NCBI GenBank assembly: GCA_003945285.1
Contig: AP019005.1
Location: 1,688,001-1,752,000 of the forward strand
Direction of reading: 5' to 3'
Source of the DNA: Hydrogenimonas sp.
Lineage (GTDB): Bacteria; Campylobacterota; Campylobacteria; Campylobacterales; Hydrogenimonadaceae
Length of the DNA stretch: 64,000 nt
Shown: positions 26,712 to 35,270 of the stretch, one piece after another
How the letters are laid out: each line of letters begins with the position of its first letter
Numbering within the stretch: the stretch's first letter is position 1
Notes under the pieces: generated by a model
Seen by the model: only the letters and a program-made list of their open reading frames with translations
Told to the model about the DNA's origin: nothing
The model's database searches: none
Program-made: the position numbers and the translations under genes

Positions 26712-27260
26712 TTACAGACTCTTCATTGTAGGGGAGTTGTAGAACTCTATGATCTCTTCTAGCGAAGCCCCGTTTTTGGGAGTGGCGCTGATGCCGTATC
26801 GCTCCAGTTGCCTTACCGTCTCATCGACAAGTGCGCCGAAGCTCTCGCGCATTTTCGGCGTAAGAGATATATCTACACTCTCTATATCGTCGGGGACGAC
26901 CCCGATGACGCAGACCTCCGCCATACTTTCGAGAAGAGAGCAGATTTCGAGCATCTCGACCACTTCGACTTCGTGCGCCGTCTGCCGGTAGCTTCCCAGC
27001 CCCATGAGCACATCCGAAGGAAGATTGTAGACAGATCCCGGTTCATCTTTTACGGAGAGGGTGTCGAGTATTATGACATATTCGTAGCTCTGGTAGTAGT
27101 TCATCAGCTTGAAACCTAGCGTGCCCCCGTCGATAATTTCGAGTTCGGGAGTGAAGTCGAAATTCTCCTGAAGGTATCGGGCGGCGTAGATGCCCACACC
27201 CTCATCTTTGAAGAGGATGTTTCCTACGCCTATTACTACAGCACCGCCCTCTTCACTCAA
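26712..27260 (-). CDS. hydD: hydrogenase maturation protease HydD
   Basis: HydD (HyaD/HybD family) is the nickel-dependent check-point protease that removes the C-terminal peptide of the large subunit. The 182-residue protein begins with the family motif VIGVGNILFKDEGVGI, in which the glutamate binds nickel, followed by IIDGGTLGF and ILDTLS, another ligand region. It lies 9 bases after hydC and 11 before hydE. Its substrate is the HydB C-terminal extension described there. Confidence 0.95.
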   Translation of the reverse strand: MSEEGGAVVIGVGNILFKDEGVGIYAARYLQENFDFTPELEIIDGGTLGFKLMNYYQSYEYVIILDTLSVKDEPGSVYNLPSDVLMGLGSYRQTAHEVEVVEMLEICSLLESMAEVCVIGVVPDDIESVDISLTPKMRESFGALVDETVRQLERYGISATPKNGASLEEIIEFYNSPTMKSL

Positions 27261-27269
27261 GAGTCAGCC

Positions 27270-27968
27270 TCACTTTTTGACAAACTTGTTTCCGCCGAAT
27301 ACGATCGCCATATCCCCCTCCTGCCAGTAGATTGTCCGCCATATCTGGTAGTATACATGAAAAACCACCCATGAGACTATGATCCACATCGTGATGTGGT
27401 GGGAGATGCGAACATCCATCAATGTTCCGCCGGTCGCCGCAACGGTCCAGTCGGTTGCGAAGTGCAGAAGTGCTGGCCACCACTTTCCGATGGAGCTCAG
27501 TCCCGACTCGAGCCCGTGAACGTATAGCTGCAGGCCGGTGAGGAGCATCCATACAAGCAGAAGATGGAGTATCGCGAAATAGACGGCGTTGAAGCTGTCG
27601 TTGTGGGTCGAATCGAACTTTTTCCTGCGGTTGAAAGTGAGAAGGTTGAGTATCACCTCGAAGAACTCTTTCACATTCTTCCCGGTAGGGATCAGTTTCT
27701 TGTAAGCCTTCTCGAAACGGCTGAAGAAGTAGAGATACGCTATCGCTATGGATGTGACATCGAGCAGTATCGCTCCCATGAAGTGGACCCATCTGTTCCA
27801 CGCCATCACATATTTGTCCACCGCCGGATCGGCTATCAGCGTCTGGTAGTAGGGGTGTGCGATATAGAGACCGGTTATGACGGCCGCAAGAACGGATATG
27901 GCGTTTATCCAGTGTATGATCCGTCCGGTCGCGGTCATCCGCTTCACATTTTTATACAACGGTTTCAT
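27270..27968 (-). CDS. hydC: hydrogenase cytochrome b subunit HydC
   Basis: A 232-residue dihaem cytochrome b that anchors the hydrogenase in the membrane and passes electrons to the quinone pool. Four hydrophobic segments are visible: about 18-36, 67-85, 127-150 and 190-210. Histidines in positions fitting haem ligands include those in RIIHWINAIS, AILHLLLVW and SHHITMWIIVSWVVFHVYYQIWR. It follows hydB by nine bases. Length and pattern match HydC of Wolinella succinogenes and HyaC. Confidence 0.94.
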   Translation of the reverse strand: MKPLYKNVKRMTATGRIIHWINAISVLAAVITGLYIAHPYYQTLIADPAVDKYVMAWNRWVHFMGAILLDVTSIAIAYLYFFSRFEKAYKKLIPTGKNVKEFFEVILNLLTFNRRKKFDSTHNDSFNAVYFAILHLLLVWMLLTGLQLYVHGLESGLSSIGKWWPALLHFATDWTVAATGGTLMDVRISHHITMWIIVSWVVFHVYYQIWRTIYWQEGDMAIVFGGNKFVKK

Positions 27969-27977
27969 GCTACCTCC

Positions 27978-29708
27978 TTATATAGAGCAGCTTGTATCGA
28001 CCTTGTAGACGCCGAGCTCTTTTCCTTTTGTATCGACAATGTGAACCGCACATGCGATACACGGGTCGAAACTGTGTATTGTGCGCAGTATCTCGAGCGG
28101 CTGGTTGACATCGGCCACTTTCGTACCGATGAGGCTCGCCTCATACGCTCCCATTCTCTCTTCACGGTCACGCGGAGAAGCGTTCCATGTCGACGGAACT
28201 ACGGCCTGGTAGTTGGCTACAAGCCCGTTTTCTATACGGACCCAGTGGCCGAGTGCGCCTCTGGGGGCTTCCGCCAGCCCATACCCTTTCGCGTCTCTGC
28301 TAACCTTGTCAAAGTCGAACTCCGTCCATGTGGAGAGATCTCCCGCCGCCGCATTCGCGGCAAGCTCGTCGACCCACTCGACCATTACATCGGCCATCAT
28401 CTCCGTCTCTATGGCACGTGCCGCGGTACGTCCGACCGTTGAGAAGAGAACTTTTAGAGGGAGCTTTCCGTTTTTGAGAAATCTCGTCACATACTCAGTG
28501 ATGCGTTTGTCGTTACGGGAGACGCCTACGATCATACGGGCAAGCGGCCCTACCTCTACCCTCTTGTCGTCGTAGATCGGTGCTTTTATCCAGCTGTATT
28601 TGTTCTTCGTATCGAGATACGCCACCCCGTTCTCTTTTCGGCCGAAGCCGGTATACTCCGGCTCTGTTTCGCCCTCGAAAGGATGCAGCGGTTTGTCGCC
28701 TCTGTACCACGAATGGGTTACATCCTCAGTTATCTTTTCAGGATCGAAATCGATCGGATTTTTAAGATCTCCGTTCAGAACTATTCCGCTCGGGAAGAGG
28801 AGGTCGGCATTGTAGAACCCGGTATCGTCGAGCCTGAAGTCTCCGTAAGCCATATAGCTTTTCAGACCGGCTCCGGTTCCGTCGAGAGCCTCGTCGGCAT
28901 ACATCGTCCCTGCCATGTAGACATCGGGAAGATAGGCCTGCTTTATAAAGTTTCTGAACTTCATCAGGAGAGTTTTGAAGAGGGCTATTCTTGAAGGGTT
29001 CTGTATATCCTGCACACAGGTCACTCCGCCCACCACTATACTCTGCGGATGGGGGTTCTTCCCGCCGAAGATCGCCATCATCTTGGCGGCATCTCTTTGA
29101 AGGTCGAGCGCCTGCAGATAGTGCGTGACACCTACCAGATTCTGTTCGGGAGTCAGCTTGTAGTGCTTGTTGCCCCAGTATCCGTTTCCGAAAATTCCAA
29201 GGCGCCCCTGCTTGACAAACTTCTCGAGACGCTCTTTTACCTCTCTGAAAGCGCTCTCCGCATCGGTCCATGGCTCCACACCTGCGACTTTCGCCCACTT
29301 CTTCGCCTCGGCAGCCGCCTTTTTCGGGTCAGCTTTGAGTGCGGAGACCACATCGACCCAGTCGAGCGCATGCAGATGGTAGAAGTGGACTACATGGTCA
29401 TGTACATAGAGCGCACCTTGAATCAGATTCCGCACGATTCGCGCATTCTTCGGAATGGTGATGTCGAAAGCGTTCTCCACCGCTTCGATACTCCTTTGGT
29501 AGTGCGTTCCGGTGCAGACCCCGCATATGCGCATCGCAAGGAGCCCGCAGTCGCGCGGGTCGCGCCCTTTCAGTATCGTCTCTATCCCGCGGAACATTGT
29601 GGAGGAGCTGTAGGCGTCCATTATGGTATTGTTGTCGTCGATGACGGCTTCGATCCGCAGGTGCCCTTCGATCCTCGTAATCGGATCGACCACTATATGT
29701 CTGCTCAT
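27978..29708 (-). CDS. hydB: [NiFe] uptake hydrogenase large subunit HydB
   Basis: HydB holds the NiFe active site that splits hydrogen. The four nickel-ligand cysteines are present: C62 and C65 in RICGVCTGTHYQ and C550 and C553 in DPCIACAVH. Twenty residues follow H556, beginning IVDTKGKELG, and form the extension cut off by HydD after that histidine. The 576-residue length is normal for the membrane-bound periplasmic type (group 1, 1b-like). It overlaps hydA by four bases. The protein is exported as a folded complex using the Tat signal of HydA. Confidence 0.97.
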   Translation of the reverse strand: MSRHIVVDPITRIEGHLRIEAVIDDNNTIMDAYSSSTMFRGIETILKGRDPRDCGLLAMRICGVCTGTHYQRSIEAVENAFDITIPKNARIVRNLIQGALYVHDHVVHFYHLHALDWVDVVSALKADPKKAAAEAKKWAKVAGVEPWTDAESAFREVKERLEKFVKQGRLGIFGNGYWGNKHYKLTPEQNLVGVTHYLQALDLQRDAAKMMAIFGGKNPHPQSIVVGGVTCVQDIQNPSRIALFKTLLMKFRNFIKQAYLPDVYMAGTMYADEALDGTGAGLKSYMAYGDFRLDDTGFYNADLLFPSGIVLNGDLKNPIDFDPEKITEDVTHSWYRGDKPLHPFEGETEPEYTGFGRKENGVAYLDTKNKYSWIKAPIYDDKRVEVGPLARMIVGVSRNDKRITEYVTRFLKNGKLPLKVLFSTVGRTAARAIETEMMADVMVEWVDELAANAAAGDLSTWTEFDFDKVSRDAKGYGLAEAPRGALGHWVRIENGLVANYQAVVPSTWNASPRDREERMGAYEASLIGTKVADVNQPLEILRTIHSFDPCIACAVHIVDTKGKELGVYKVDTSCSI

Positions 29709-30943
29709 GATCTCTCTCCTTCGTCAGATTTCCTGCCGGCAACCAGACTTACCGCGGCATGAATCGCTATTCCGACGCCTGTAGCCGTCAATACCGCCAG
29801 ACCGAATTCATCGACACTCTTCTCGACACCTCCGGTAGGAGCCTTTATCTTCGCATCGGACATGGGGCGCTCATAGGCGTACTTGTCCCAGAAGTCCGGT
29901 TCTGAACACCCTATGCAGCCGTGCCCGACACCTACGGGCCAGCTGACCGATTCGTTGTAGCGTATTATCGAGCAGTTGTTGAACGTCATCGGCCCTTTGC
30001 ACCCCATCTTGTAGAGGCAGAAGTTGTTTTTCGCACCTTCGTCGCCCCACTCTTCCACAAACTCACCGGCATCGAAGTGCGCACGGCGTTCGCAGTTGTC
30101 GTGGATTCTGTAGCCGAATGCGAATTTGGGTCTCAGCAGAGAGTCCAGCTCCGGAATCTGTCCCGTAAGAGCGTAGTGGAGAATTACGCCGACCATATTT
30201 GCGGGGTTCGCCGGACATGCCGGAATGTTGACGATAGGTTTGCCGTTGACAACATCCATTACTCCCTTCGCGCCGGTCGGATTTGGAGAGGCGGCCGGAA
30301 CTCCTCCGAAAGTTGCACAGCTTCCCACCGCAACGATTGCCGCCGCATCTTCGGCAAGATGTGCCAACTGCTCTGCGAATGTCTCACCGGCAGGCCCCGT
30401 GGTACCGTATACTCCGTTTTCCGCCATAGGTATTGACCCCTCGACAAAGAGAAGATATTTCCCTTTGAATGTCTCTTTCGCGTCCCACAACTGCTTTTCG
30501 GCCTGGAACCCGGACGGCGCCATCAGCGTCTCTTGAAACTCGAGGCTGATGATATCCAGAATGATATCGTCGATCTTCGGTCCGTCGCTTCTGATGAACG
30601 CTTCCGTATTACCGGCACAATCCTGGTACTCGACCCATATTACGGGAATCCTGTCCATAACTTCGGCAGCTTCCGCCACCAGCGGTTCGAAGAAACTGGG
30701 CAGCATGAGCATCGCGGTCGTCGCACTCACCCACTTCATGAAGTCCCGCCTCTCTATCCCCTCATCGGAAAGTATCTCCCTCAGCCCGACCTTCGAGCCG
30801 GAAGGCTCCATCTTTTTAAGCTCGTCGATCCGCCTTCTGCATCTGTTATATAGCTCTTTGTAGTAGAGTTCGCCTCTGTTTGTCTCAACCTGTGAACTTT
30901 TCGCGGTAAAGAGTCTCTTCACCGCCTCTCTCCTGTCGGTCAT
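29705..30943 (-). CDS. hydA: [NiFe] uptake hydrogenase small subunit HydA
   Basis: HydA carries the three iron-sulphur clusters and the Tat signal for the complex. The twin-arginine motif is ERRDFMKW (R65, R66), followed by a hydrophobic stretch ending near EPLVAEAAE. Cluster ligands are visible in EYQDCAGNTEAF, VGSCATFGG, NIPACPANP, HDNCERR, YKMGCKGP and HGCIGCSEPDFWD. A C-terminal hydrophobic helix (GLAVLTATGVGIAIHAAVSL) anchors it in the membrane. The start at 30943 is fixed by an excellent ribosome site (GGAGGTGATTC before ATG), so the roughly 64-residue stretch ahead of the twin arginines appears genuine, which is unusually long. It is the first gene of hydABCDE-hypF. Confidence 0.96.
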   Translation of the reverse strand: MTDRREAVKRLFTAKSSQVETNRGELYYKELYNRCRRRIDELKKMEPSGSKVGLREILSDEGIERRDFMKWVSATTAMLMLPSFFEPLVAEAAEVMDRIPVIWVEYQDCAGNTEAFIRSDGPKIDDIILDIISLEFQETLMAPSGFQAEKQLWDAKETFKGKYLLFVEGSIPMAENGVYGTTGPAGETFAEQLAHLAEDAAAIVAVGSCATFGGVPAASPNPTGAKGVMDVVNGKPIVNIPACPANPANMVGVILHYALTGQIPELDSLLRPKFAFGYRIHDNCERRAHFDAGEFVEEWGDEGAKNNFCLYKMGCKGPMTFNNCSIIRYNESVSWPVGVGHGCIGCSEPDFWDKYAYERPMSDAKIKAPTGGVEKSVDEFGLAVLTATGVGIAIHAAVSLVAGRKSDEGERS

Positions 30944-30995
30944 GAATCACCTCCATGCTATAACCGGGCCTTATCGAAAAGGCGACATTGAATCC

Positions 30996-31046
30996 ATACT
31001 TAAATCATATTATTCATACGATACTTAAGTGTGAATAAATTCATAC
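30996..31046. promoter_or_regulatory. tandem ATACTTAA...ATTCATAC repeats, candidate operator
   Basis: Two imperfect copies, 30996-31019 and 31021-31046, each begin ATACTTAA and end ATTCATAC. Across them runs a palindrome, ATTATTCATAC (31009-31019) against GTGTGAATAAAT (31029-31040), with nine bases between. It lies about 50-105 bases upstream of the hydA start. The half-site resembles nickel regulator sites only loosely, so the binding protein is unknown. Confidence 0.5.
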
Positions 31047-31069
31047 AGATTCTGCCGAAAAAACTGATT

Positions 31070-31092
31070 TCTTATATATTTTCAGTACCGGA
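31070..31092. promoter_or_regulatory. 23-bp sequence shared with the hyp control region (copy 2)
   Basis: Identical over 23 bases to 20141-20163 and likewise placed between divergent genes of the hydrogenase region. Here it lies 127-149 bases from the hydA start codon and 133-155 from the rightward gene. Confidence 0.55.
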
Positions 31093-31224
31093 AGGGCTTT
31101 TTCAAGAGAGAAAAGGGTGATCGGGAAGTTCGATGCCGTATATAACCCAAATCATATCGGCTTAAAAACATCATGGTATAATACCAGAATCCCTAAAATC
31201 AAGATATTATTCCGAAGGAACCGA

Positions 31225-31650
31225 ATGACTGAAGAGATGGAAAAGATAGAGGAGATATACTGCCTCAACAGGGACAGTATCAGAAAGTATCTTATCGGGC
31301 TGCTGAACAAATATAAAGAGAATGACTTCTCCGTAGAGGGGCTGAAGAAGATAGTCCGTGATACACCTTATCTTATGGTCGCGTATATCGTGAACGACGA
31401 CTGTATCCAGGAGTCTCCGAATATATACAAAGACCATATCAACGATGCCAAACAGGGGATGAACCGCCGGCCGTTTCTACGCTATATCAGAGCCAGGCGG
31501 GACCGCTTCTTTCTGAGTGATCCATACTACAACGAAACATCCGGAAAAATCTACGTTCTTCTCTACGAAGAGCATGAAGAGAAAATGCTCTTTTTCAACT
31601 TCGACATAAAAGCGGTCATACAGCACCTGGGCCTTTGGAACACTATTTAG
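31225..31650 (+). CDS. small Cache/PDC-sensor-like protein
   Basis: A soluble 141-residue protein without signal peptide or membrane helix when started at 31225, where an AAGGAA ribosome site precedes the ATG. Its order of an N-terminal helix, then VEGLKKIVRDTPYLMVAYIV, RRPFLRYIRARRDRFFLSDPY and GKIYVLLYEEHEEKMLFFNFDI, resembles the extracellular Cache/PDC fold of chemoreceptors and kinases, but no signalling domain follows. I infer a ligand-sensing or adaptor role; the family is uncharacterised. It is divergent from the hydrogenase operon. Confidence 0.6.
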   Translation: MTEEMEKIEEIYCLNRDSIRKYLIGLLNKYKENDFSVEGLKKIVRDTPYLMVAYIVNDDCIQESPNIYKDHINDAKQGMNRRPFLRYIRARRDRFFLSDPYYNETSGKIYVLLYEEHEEKMLFFNFDIKAVIQHLGLWNTI

Positions 31651-31663
31651 AGGTATCCTGGAG

Positions 31664-32485
31664 CTATTCTACCCTTTTCAAAAGGGCATCCATCGCCCTC
31701 TCTGGGAGTATCTTTTTGAACCAGAAAAAGAGGTGTGTAGGGAGTGTCACACGATACCTGATGCGCGGCTTTGGACTCTTAAGAGCGTGAAGCAGCACTT
31801 CGCTTACCGCTTCGGGCCCCAGTGTAAACGGGGCATCGGCGTCGCTCTCCAGCTGTTCGAGCTTCTTTTCGTACCTCTTTGAGAGGCGGCTTCTTTTCAT
31901 ATCTATATTTTCCAGAAACTTTTTCAGCGCGTTCTTCCTGAAATCGCTTCTTATCGGCCCGGGCTCAATGATGCTCAGATACACCCCGGTTCCTTCAAGC
32001 TCCATACGCATAGTGTCGCTAAGCGCTTCGAGTGCGGCTTTGCTCGCGTTGTAGGCACCCCTGTACCTGAGTGCGACGAATCCCAGAACCGACGAGTTCT
32101 GTACTATCCTCCCCTCGCCCGCGGCTATCATCATCGGAAGAAGTTTCACCGTCAGTTCGTGAGTACCGAAGAGATTGGTTTCGAACTGCGCACGCAGGGC
32201 ATCTCTGCCAAGATCCTCTACCGCTCCGGGCTGACCGTAGGCACCGTTGTTGAAAAGAGCGTAGAGCCGGCCTTCCGTAAGAGCCTCTATCTTTCCGACC
32301 GCCCTCTCTATCGAGTCGCTGTCGTCGAGGTCTATAAGAAGTGTCTCAAACCCTTCAGCCCTCAGCCGTTTCATATCTTCGGCTCTCCGAACTGAAGCCA
32401 GCACCCTGTAGCCGCTCTCCCTGAGTACATGGATAGAGTGGTATCCTATGCCGCTCGATGCACCGGTTACGAGAACTGTTTTCAT
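31664..32485 (-). CDS. SDR-family oxidoreductase
   Basis: A short-chain dehydrogenase with the NAD(P)-binding TGASSGIG motif near residue 7, the NNGAYG loop, and catalytic S...Y-x3-K as NSSVLGFVALRYRGAYNASKAAL. The 273-residue protein has a C-terminal extension typical of the group annotated as SDR family NAD(P)-dependent oxidoreductases acting on lipids or retinol-like substrates. The ATG at 32485 is preferred over an in-frame GTG nine bases upstream. It is convergent with the Cache-like gene and lies downstream of pckA on the same strand. Substrate unknown. Confidence 0.88.
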   Translation of the reverse strand: MKTVLVTGASSGIGYHSIHVLRESGYRVLASVRRAEDMKRLRAEGFETLLIDLDDSDSIERAVGKIEALTEGRLYALFNNGAYGQPGAVEDLGRDALRAQFETNLFGTHELTVKLLPMMIAAGEGRIVQNSSVLGFVALRYRGAYNASKAALEALSDTMRMELEGTGVYLSIIEPGPIRSDFRKNALKKFLENIDMKRSRLSKRYEKKLEQLESDADAPFTLGPEAVSEVLLHALKSPKPRIRYRVTLPTHLFFWFKKILPERAMDALLKRVE

Positions 32486-32542
32486 GCTATTCACAGATTC
32501 AAAATAGAAGAAGAGTCCGCCCCGAAAGGGCGGAGAGAGGTG

Positions 32543-34123
32543 TCACAGCTGCGGGCCCGCGGCGGAGAAGTCGAATTCGTCGCTTGCGTCATCGTAGCGG
32601 TGGAAGTTCTCTTTGAACATTGAGCCGAGCTTTTTGAGGCTCTCCATATAAGCCTCTTTGTCGCTCCATGTATTCATCGGATTGAGTACATCCGTATTCA
32701 CACCCTCGAGAGTTTTGGGTATCTGGAGGTTGAAGATGGGGAGTGTCTCGAACTCGCTCTCGTTGATTGCACCGCTCAATATGGCGTTGATACAGCCGCG
32801 CGTATCCTTGATGCTCATTCGGTGGCCCACTCCGTAGGGGCCTCCGGTCCAGCCGGTGTTCACCAGATAAACATTCACTTCATGTTCATCTATCTTTTCA
32901 CCAAGAAGCTTTGCGTATACCGTCGGGTGCAGAGGCAGAAACGCCTCTCCGAAGCAGGCGCTGAACGTGGCGACCGGCTCCGTTATTCCCCGCTCGGTAC
33001 CGGCCACTTTGGCAGTGTAGCCGCTCAGGAAGTAGTACATAGCCTGCTCTTTTGTCAGTTTGCTTACAGGAGGCAGGACGCCGAAGGCATCGGCAGAGAG
33101 GAAGATGATGTTTTTGGGGTGGCCGCCCATCAGCGTACACTCATGGTTCTCTATATGCTCGATCGGATAGCTGACACGTGTATTTTCGGTCTTGCTTCCG
33201 TTACTGTAGTCTACGTTGCCCTCTTCGTCGACCACGACGTTTTCAAGAAGAGCACCCTTTCTGATCGCTCTGTATATCTCCGGTTCGCTGGAGGCGTCGA
33301 GGTTTATCACTTTCGCGTAGCATCCACCCTCGAAGTTGAAGACTCCGTTCTCGTCCCACCCGTGCTCGTCGTCGCCTATGAGGCGGCGGTTCGGATCGGT
33401 AGAGAGAGTGGTCTTGCCGGTACCGCTGAGGCCGAAAAAGAGGGCCACGTCGTCATCTTTGCCGATATTGGCCGAGCAGTGCATGGGAAGCTTGTTCTCC
33501 AGCGGGAGCCAGTAGTTCATCATCGTGAAGATCCCCTTCTTCATCTCTCCGCCGTACCATGTGCCGCCTATGATAGCGGTATTCTCCTCTATGTTGAACA
33601 CGACGAAAACCTCAGAGTTGAGGCCGTGCTCTTTCCACTTTTTGTTGGTAACCTGACAAGCGTTGTAGAGAACGAAATCGGGGGTGAAGTTTTCAAGATC
33701 CTCTTTGGAGGGACGGATGAACATGTTTTTTACGAAGTGCGCCTGCCATGCAATCTCGCTGACGAAGCGGATGGACCTGCGGCTGGTCGGGCTCGCCCCG
33801 ACAAATACATCAGTAACGTAGATATCTTTTCCGGAGAGCTCCTCTTTCGTTATCTCGAAAAGCTCATCGTATATCTCTTTGGAGATAGGCTGGTTTATAT
33901 CGCCCCAAGCTATATATTTTTCGCTGGGAGGCTGTTTTACAAAATATTTGTCTTTCGGGCTGCGACCTGTAAATATTCCGGTATCAACCGTAGTGGCACC
34001 GCTTTTTGTCAGTTTCGCCTCACCTCGCTCCAGGGTGTGTCGAATCACCTCGTCATAATCCAGGTTGTAAAAAACCTTACCTATATTCTCAAGTCCAAGC
34101 TGGTCGAGTCCCTTAGGTGTCAT
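32543..34123 (-). CDS. pckA: phosphoenolpyruvate carboxykinase (ATP)
   Basis: PckA converts oxaloacetate and ATP to phosphoenolpyruvate, CO2 and ADP, linking the C4 pool made by the reductive TCA cycle to gluconeogenesis. The P-loop [13 protein letters not shown], the FEGGCYAK kinase-2 region and the substrate-binding [10 protein letters not shown] are all present. I start it at 34123 because AAAAGGTACA directly precedes that ATG; an ATG five codons upstream has no ribosome site. Length of 526 residues is normal. Its leader contains a strong hairpin (34153-34209). Confidence 0.95.
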   Translation of the reverse strand: MTPKGLDQLGLENIGKVFYNLDYDEVIRHTLERGEAKLTKSGATTVDTGIFTGRSPKDKYFVKQPPSEKYIAWGDINQPISKEIYDELFEITKEELSGKDIYVTDVFVGASPTSRRSIRFVSEIAWQAHFVKNMFIRPSKEDLENFTPDFVLYNACQVTNKKWKEHGLNSEVFVVFNIEENTAIIGGTWYGGEMKKGIFTMMNYWLPLENKLPMHCSANIGKDDDVALFFGLSGTGKTTLSTDPNRRLIGDDEHGWDENGVFNFEGGCYAKVINLDASSEPEIYRAIRKGALLENVVVDEEGNVDYSNGSKTENTRVSYPIEHIENHECTLMGGHPKNIIFLSADAFGVLPPVSKLTKEQAMYYFLSGYTAKVAGTERGITEPVATFSACFGEAFLPLHPTVYAKLLGEKIDEHEVNVYLVNTGWTGGPYGVGHRMSIKDTRGCINAILSGAINESEFETLPIFNLQIPKTLEGVNTDVLNPMNTWSDKEAYMESLKKLGSMFKENFHRYDDASDEFDFSAAGPQL

Positions 34124-34152
34124 TGTACCTTTTCCCATTAATTGAATCTTTG

Positions 34153-34209
34153 AGGCACCTCGGAAGAACCTGTCGGGGCTCCAACGGATCAGACTCGTCG
34201 GAGGTGCCT
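34153..34209 (-). promoter_or_regulatory. strong hairpin in the pckA leader
   Basis: AGGCACCTC (34153-34161) and GAGGTGCCT (34201-34209) form a nine-base perfect stem closing a 39-base GC-rich loop that can pair further inside. It lies 30 bases upstream of the pckA start and could be a leader structure for pckA or a small RNA. No T-run follows on either strand. Confidence 0.4.
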
Positions 34210-34339
34210 TTCAATAGTGTAATTTTACTCTTCTATTCTTTGACGAAACAAAAATTACAGGAGTATTACGAAAAAAATTCTCTTTTTCTCACTTTCAGAG
34301 TGATATAGTAAACTTCTATCGGAAAAAGGAGTGAATCGG

Positions 34340-34738
34340 ATGAAAAAGATTTCAAAGAGCGAAGAAGAGTGGAGAGAGCAGCTGACGCCGCTGCAGTTCG
34401 AAGTATGTCGGCTGAAAGGTACCGAAAGGGCTTTTACCGGGGAGTACTACGACTTCAAAGGAGACGGCATCTACCGCTGCGTATGCTGCGGCGCACCGCT
34501 CTTTGACAGCAGGGAGAAGTACGACTCCGGCACCGGGTGGCCAAGCTTCAGCAGCCCGGTTTCAGACGAGGCTATCGAAGAGCATGAGGACAGAAGCTAC
34601 GCAATGGTTCGGACTGAGGTTACATGCGCAACTTGCGGCGCGCACCTGGGCCACGTGTTTCCTGACGGACCCGCACCTACGGGCCTGCGCTACTGCATAA
34701 ATTCGGTCTGCCTCACTTTCGAACCGCGCGGGAGATGA
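34340..34738 (+). CDS. msrB: peptide-methionine (R)-S-oxide reductase MsrB
   Basis: MsrB repairs methionine-R-sulphoxide in proteins. The 132-residue single-domain enzyme has the two zinc-binding pairs CVCCG and CATCG, the GTGWPSF motif and the catalytic cysteine in RYCINSVCL. An AAAGGAG ribosome site lies ten bases before the ATG at 34340, favouring it over the GTG at 34331. The last 26 bases overlap the end of the convergent dedA-like gene. Confidence 0.95.
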   Translation: MKKISKSEEEWREQLTPLQFEVCRLKGTERAFTGEYYDFKGDGIYRCVCCGAPLFDSREKYDSGTGWPSFSSPVSDEAIEEHEDRSYAMVRTEVTCATCGAHLGHVFPDGPAPTGLRYCINSVCLTFEPRGR

Positions 34739-35270
34739 CAAAAGCAAGGGACGATATTATCAGAACTCCTATCAGAGGCATGATCCACGGATTCTCTTTC
34801 GCACCCTCCAGGAGAGAGAGTACCGTCTTGCCGCCGAGGTAGCTCAACCCTCCTACGACTACGGCCCACAGAGCCGAAGCGAAGAGGTTCAATACGGCGA
34901 ATTTCGTTGTATCGTACCTGGTGAGCCCGATGGCTATGGGTACCAGGGTCTTGACTCCGTATATATACTTCTGAAGAAATATGACCAGGGCCCCGTACTT
35001 TTTCATTAGAAGGTGGGAGTAGGCGAGCTTGCGTCTATGCTTTTTGAGATACTCCATCATAGTGTGTTTGTTGAATCTGGTAAAAAGGAGCAGCCCCATA
35101 TCGCCTATGAAGTTGGAGGCGAAGCCTACGGCAATACTCGTAGCGAGGTCCATCTTCCCCATCGAAGAGAGAACCCCCGCAGCCGCAAGGGCGAAAAAAC
35201 CGCCTCCCAGTGAATAGAAAAAGAGTATTATGTATCCGTATGTGATCAGATTGTCGAGTAACTCGTGCAA
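34713..35270 (-). CDS. DedA-family membrane protein
   Basis: The 185-residue polytopic protein belongs to the DedA/SNARE-associated family, some of whose members flip undecaprenyl phosphate or phosphatidylethanolamine. Recognisable features are the early glycine-rich [15 protein letters not shown], the [31 protein letters not shown] loop, and [21 protein letters not shown]. Helices lie at about 10-35, 40-62, 95-110, 125-145 and 155-178. The stop region overlaps msrB. Substrate not known. Confidence 0.88.
   Translation of the reverse strand: MHELLDNLITYGYIILFFYSLGGGFFALAAAGVLSSMGKMDLATSIAVGFASNFIGDMGLLLFTRFNKHTMMEYLKKHRRKLAYSHLLMKKYGALVIFLQKYIYGVKTLVPIAIGLTRYDTTKFAVLNLFASALWAVVVGGLSYLGGKTVLSLLEGAKENPWIMPLIGVLIISSLAFVISRAVRK

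Larger units (their letters stand above)
30944..31224. promoter_or_regulatory. divergent control region of the hyd operon
   Basis: This 281-base gap separates hydA (leftward) from a Cache-like gene (rightward). It contains an imperfect tandem repeat and palindrome (30996-31046) and the 23-bp sequence shared with the hyp operon (31070-31092), listed separately. No gene is seen in it. Confidence 0.6.

Noticed and set aside
31009-31050. Classical NikR operator (GTATGA-N16-TCATAC) upstream of hydA
   Set aside because: The half-sites TCATAC and GTGTGA are present, but in the wrong order or spacing for the known site.
32822-34141. 439-codon frame on the plus strand opposite pckA
   Set aside because: Exactly antisense to a clear PEP carboxykinase; its length is a by-product of the codon bias of pckA.
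34117-34308. 63-codon plus-strand frame between pckA and msrB
   Set aside because: It runs through the pckA leader hairpin and has no ribosome site; it is better explained as leader sequence.
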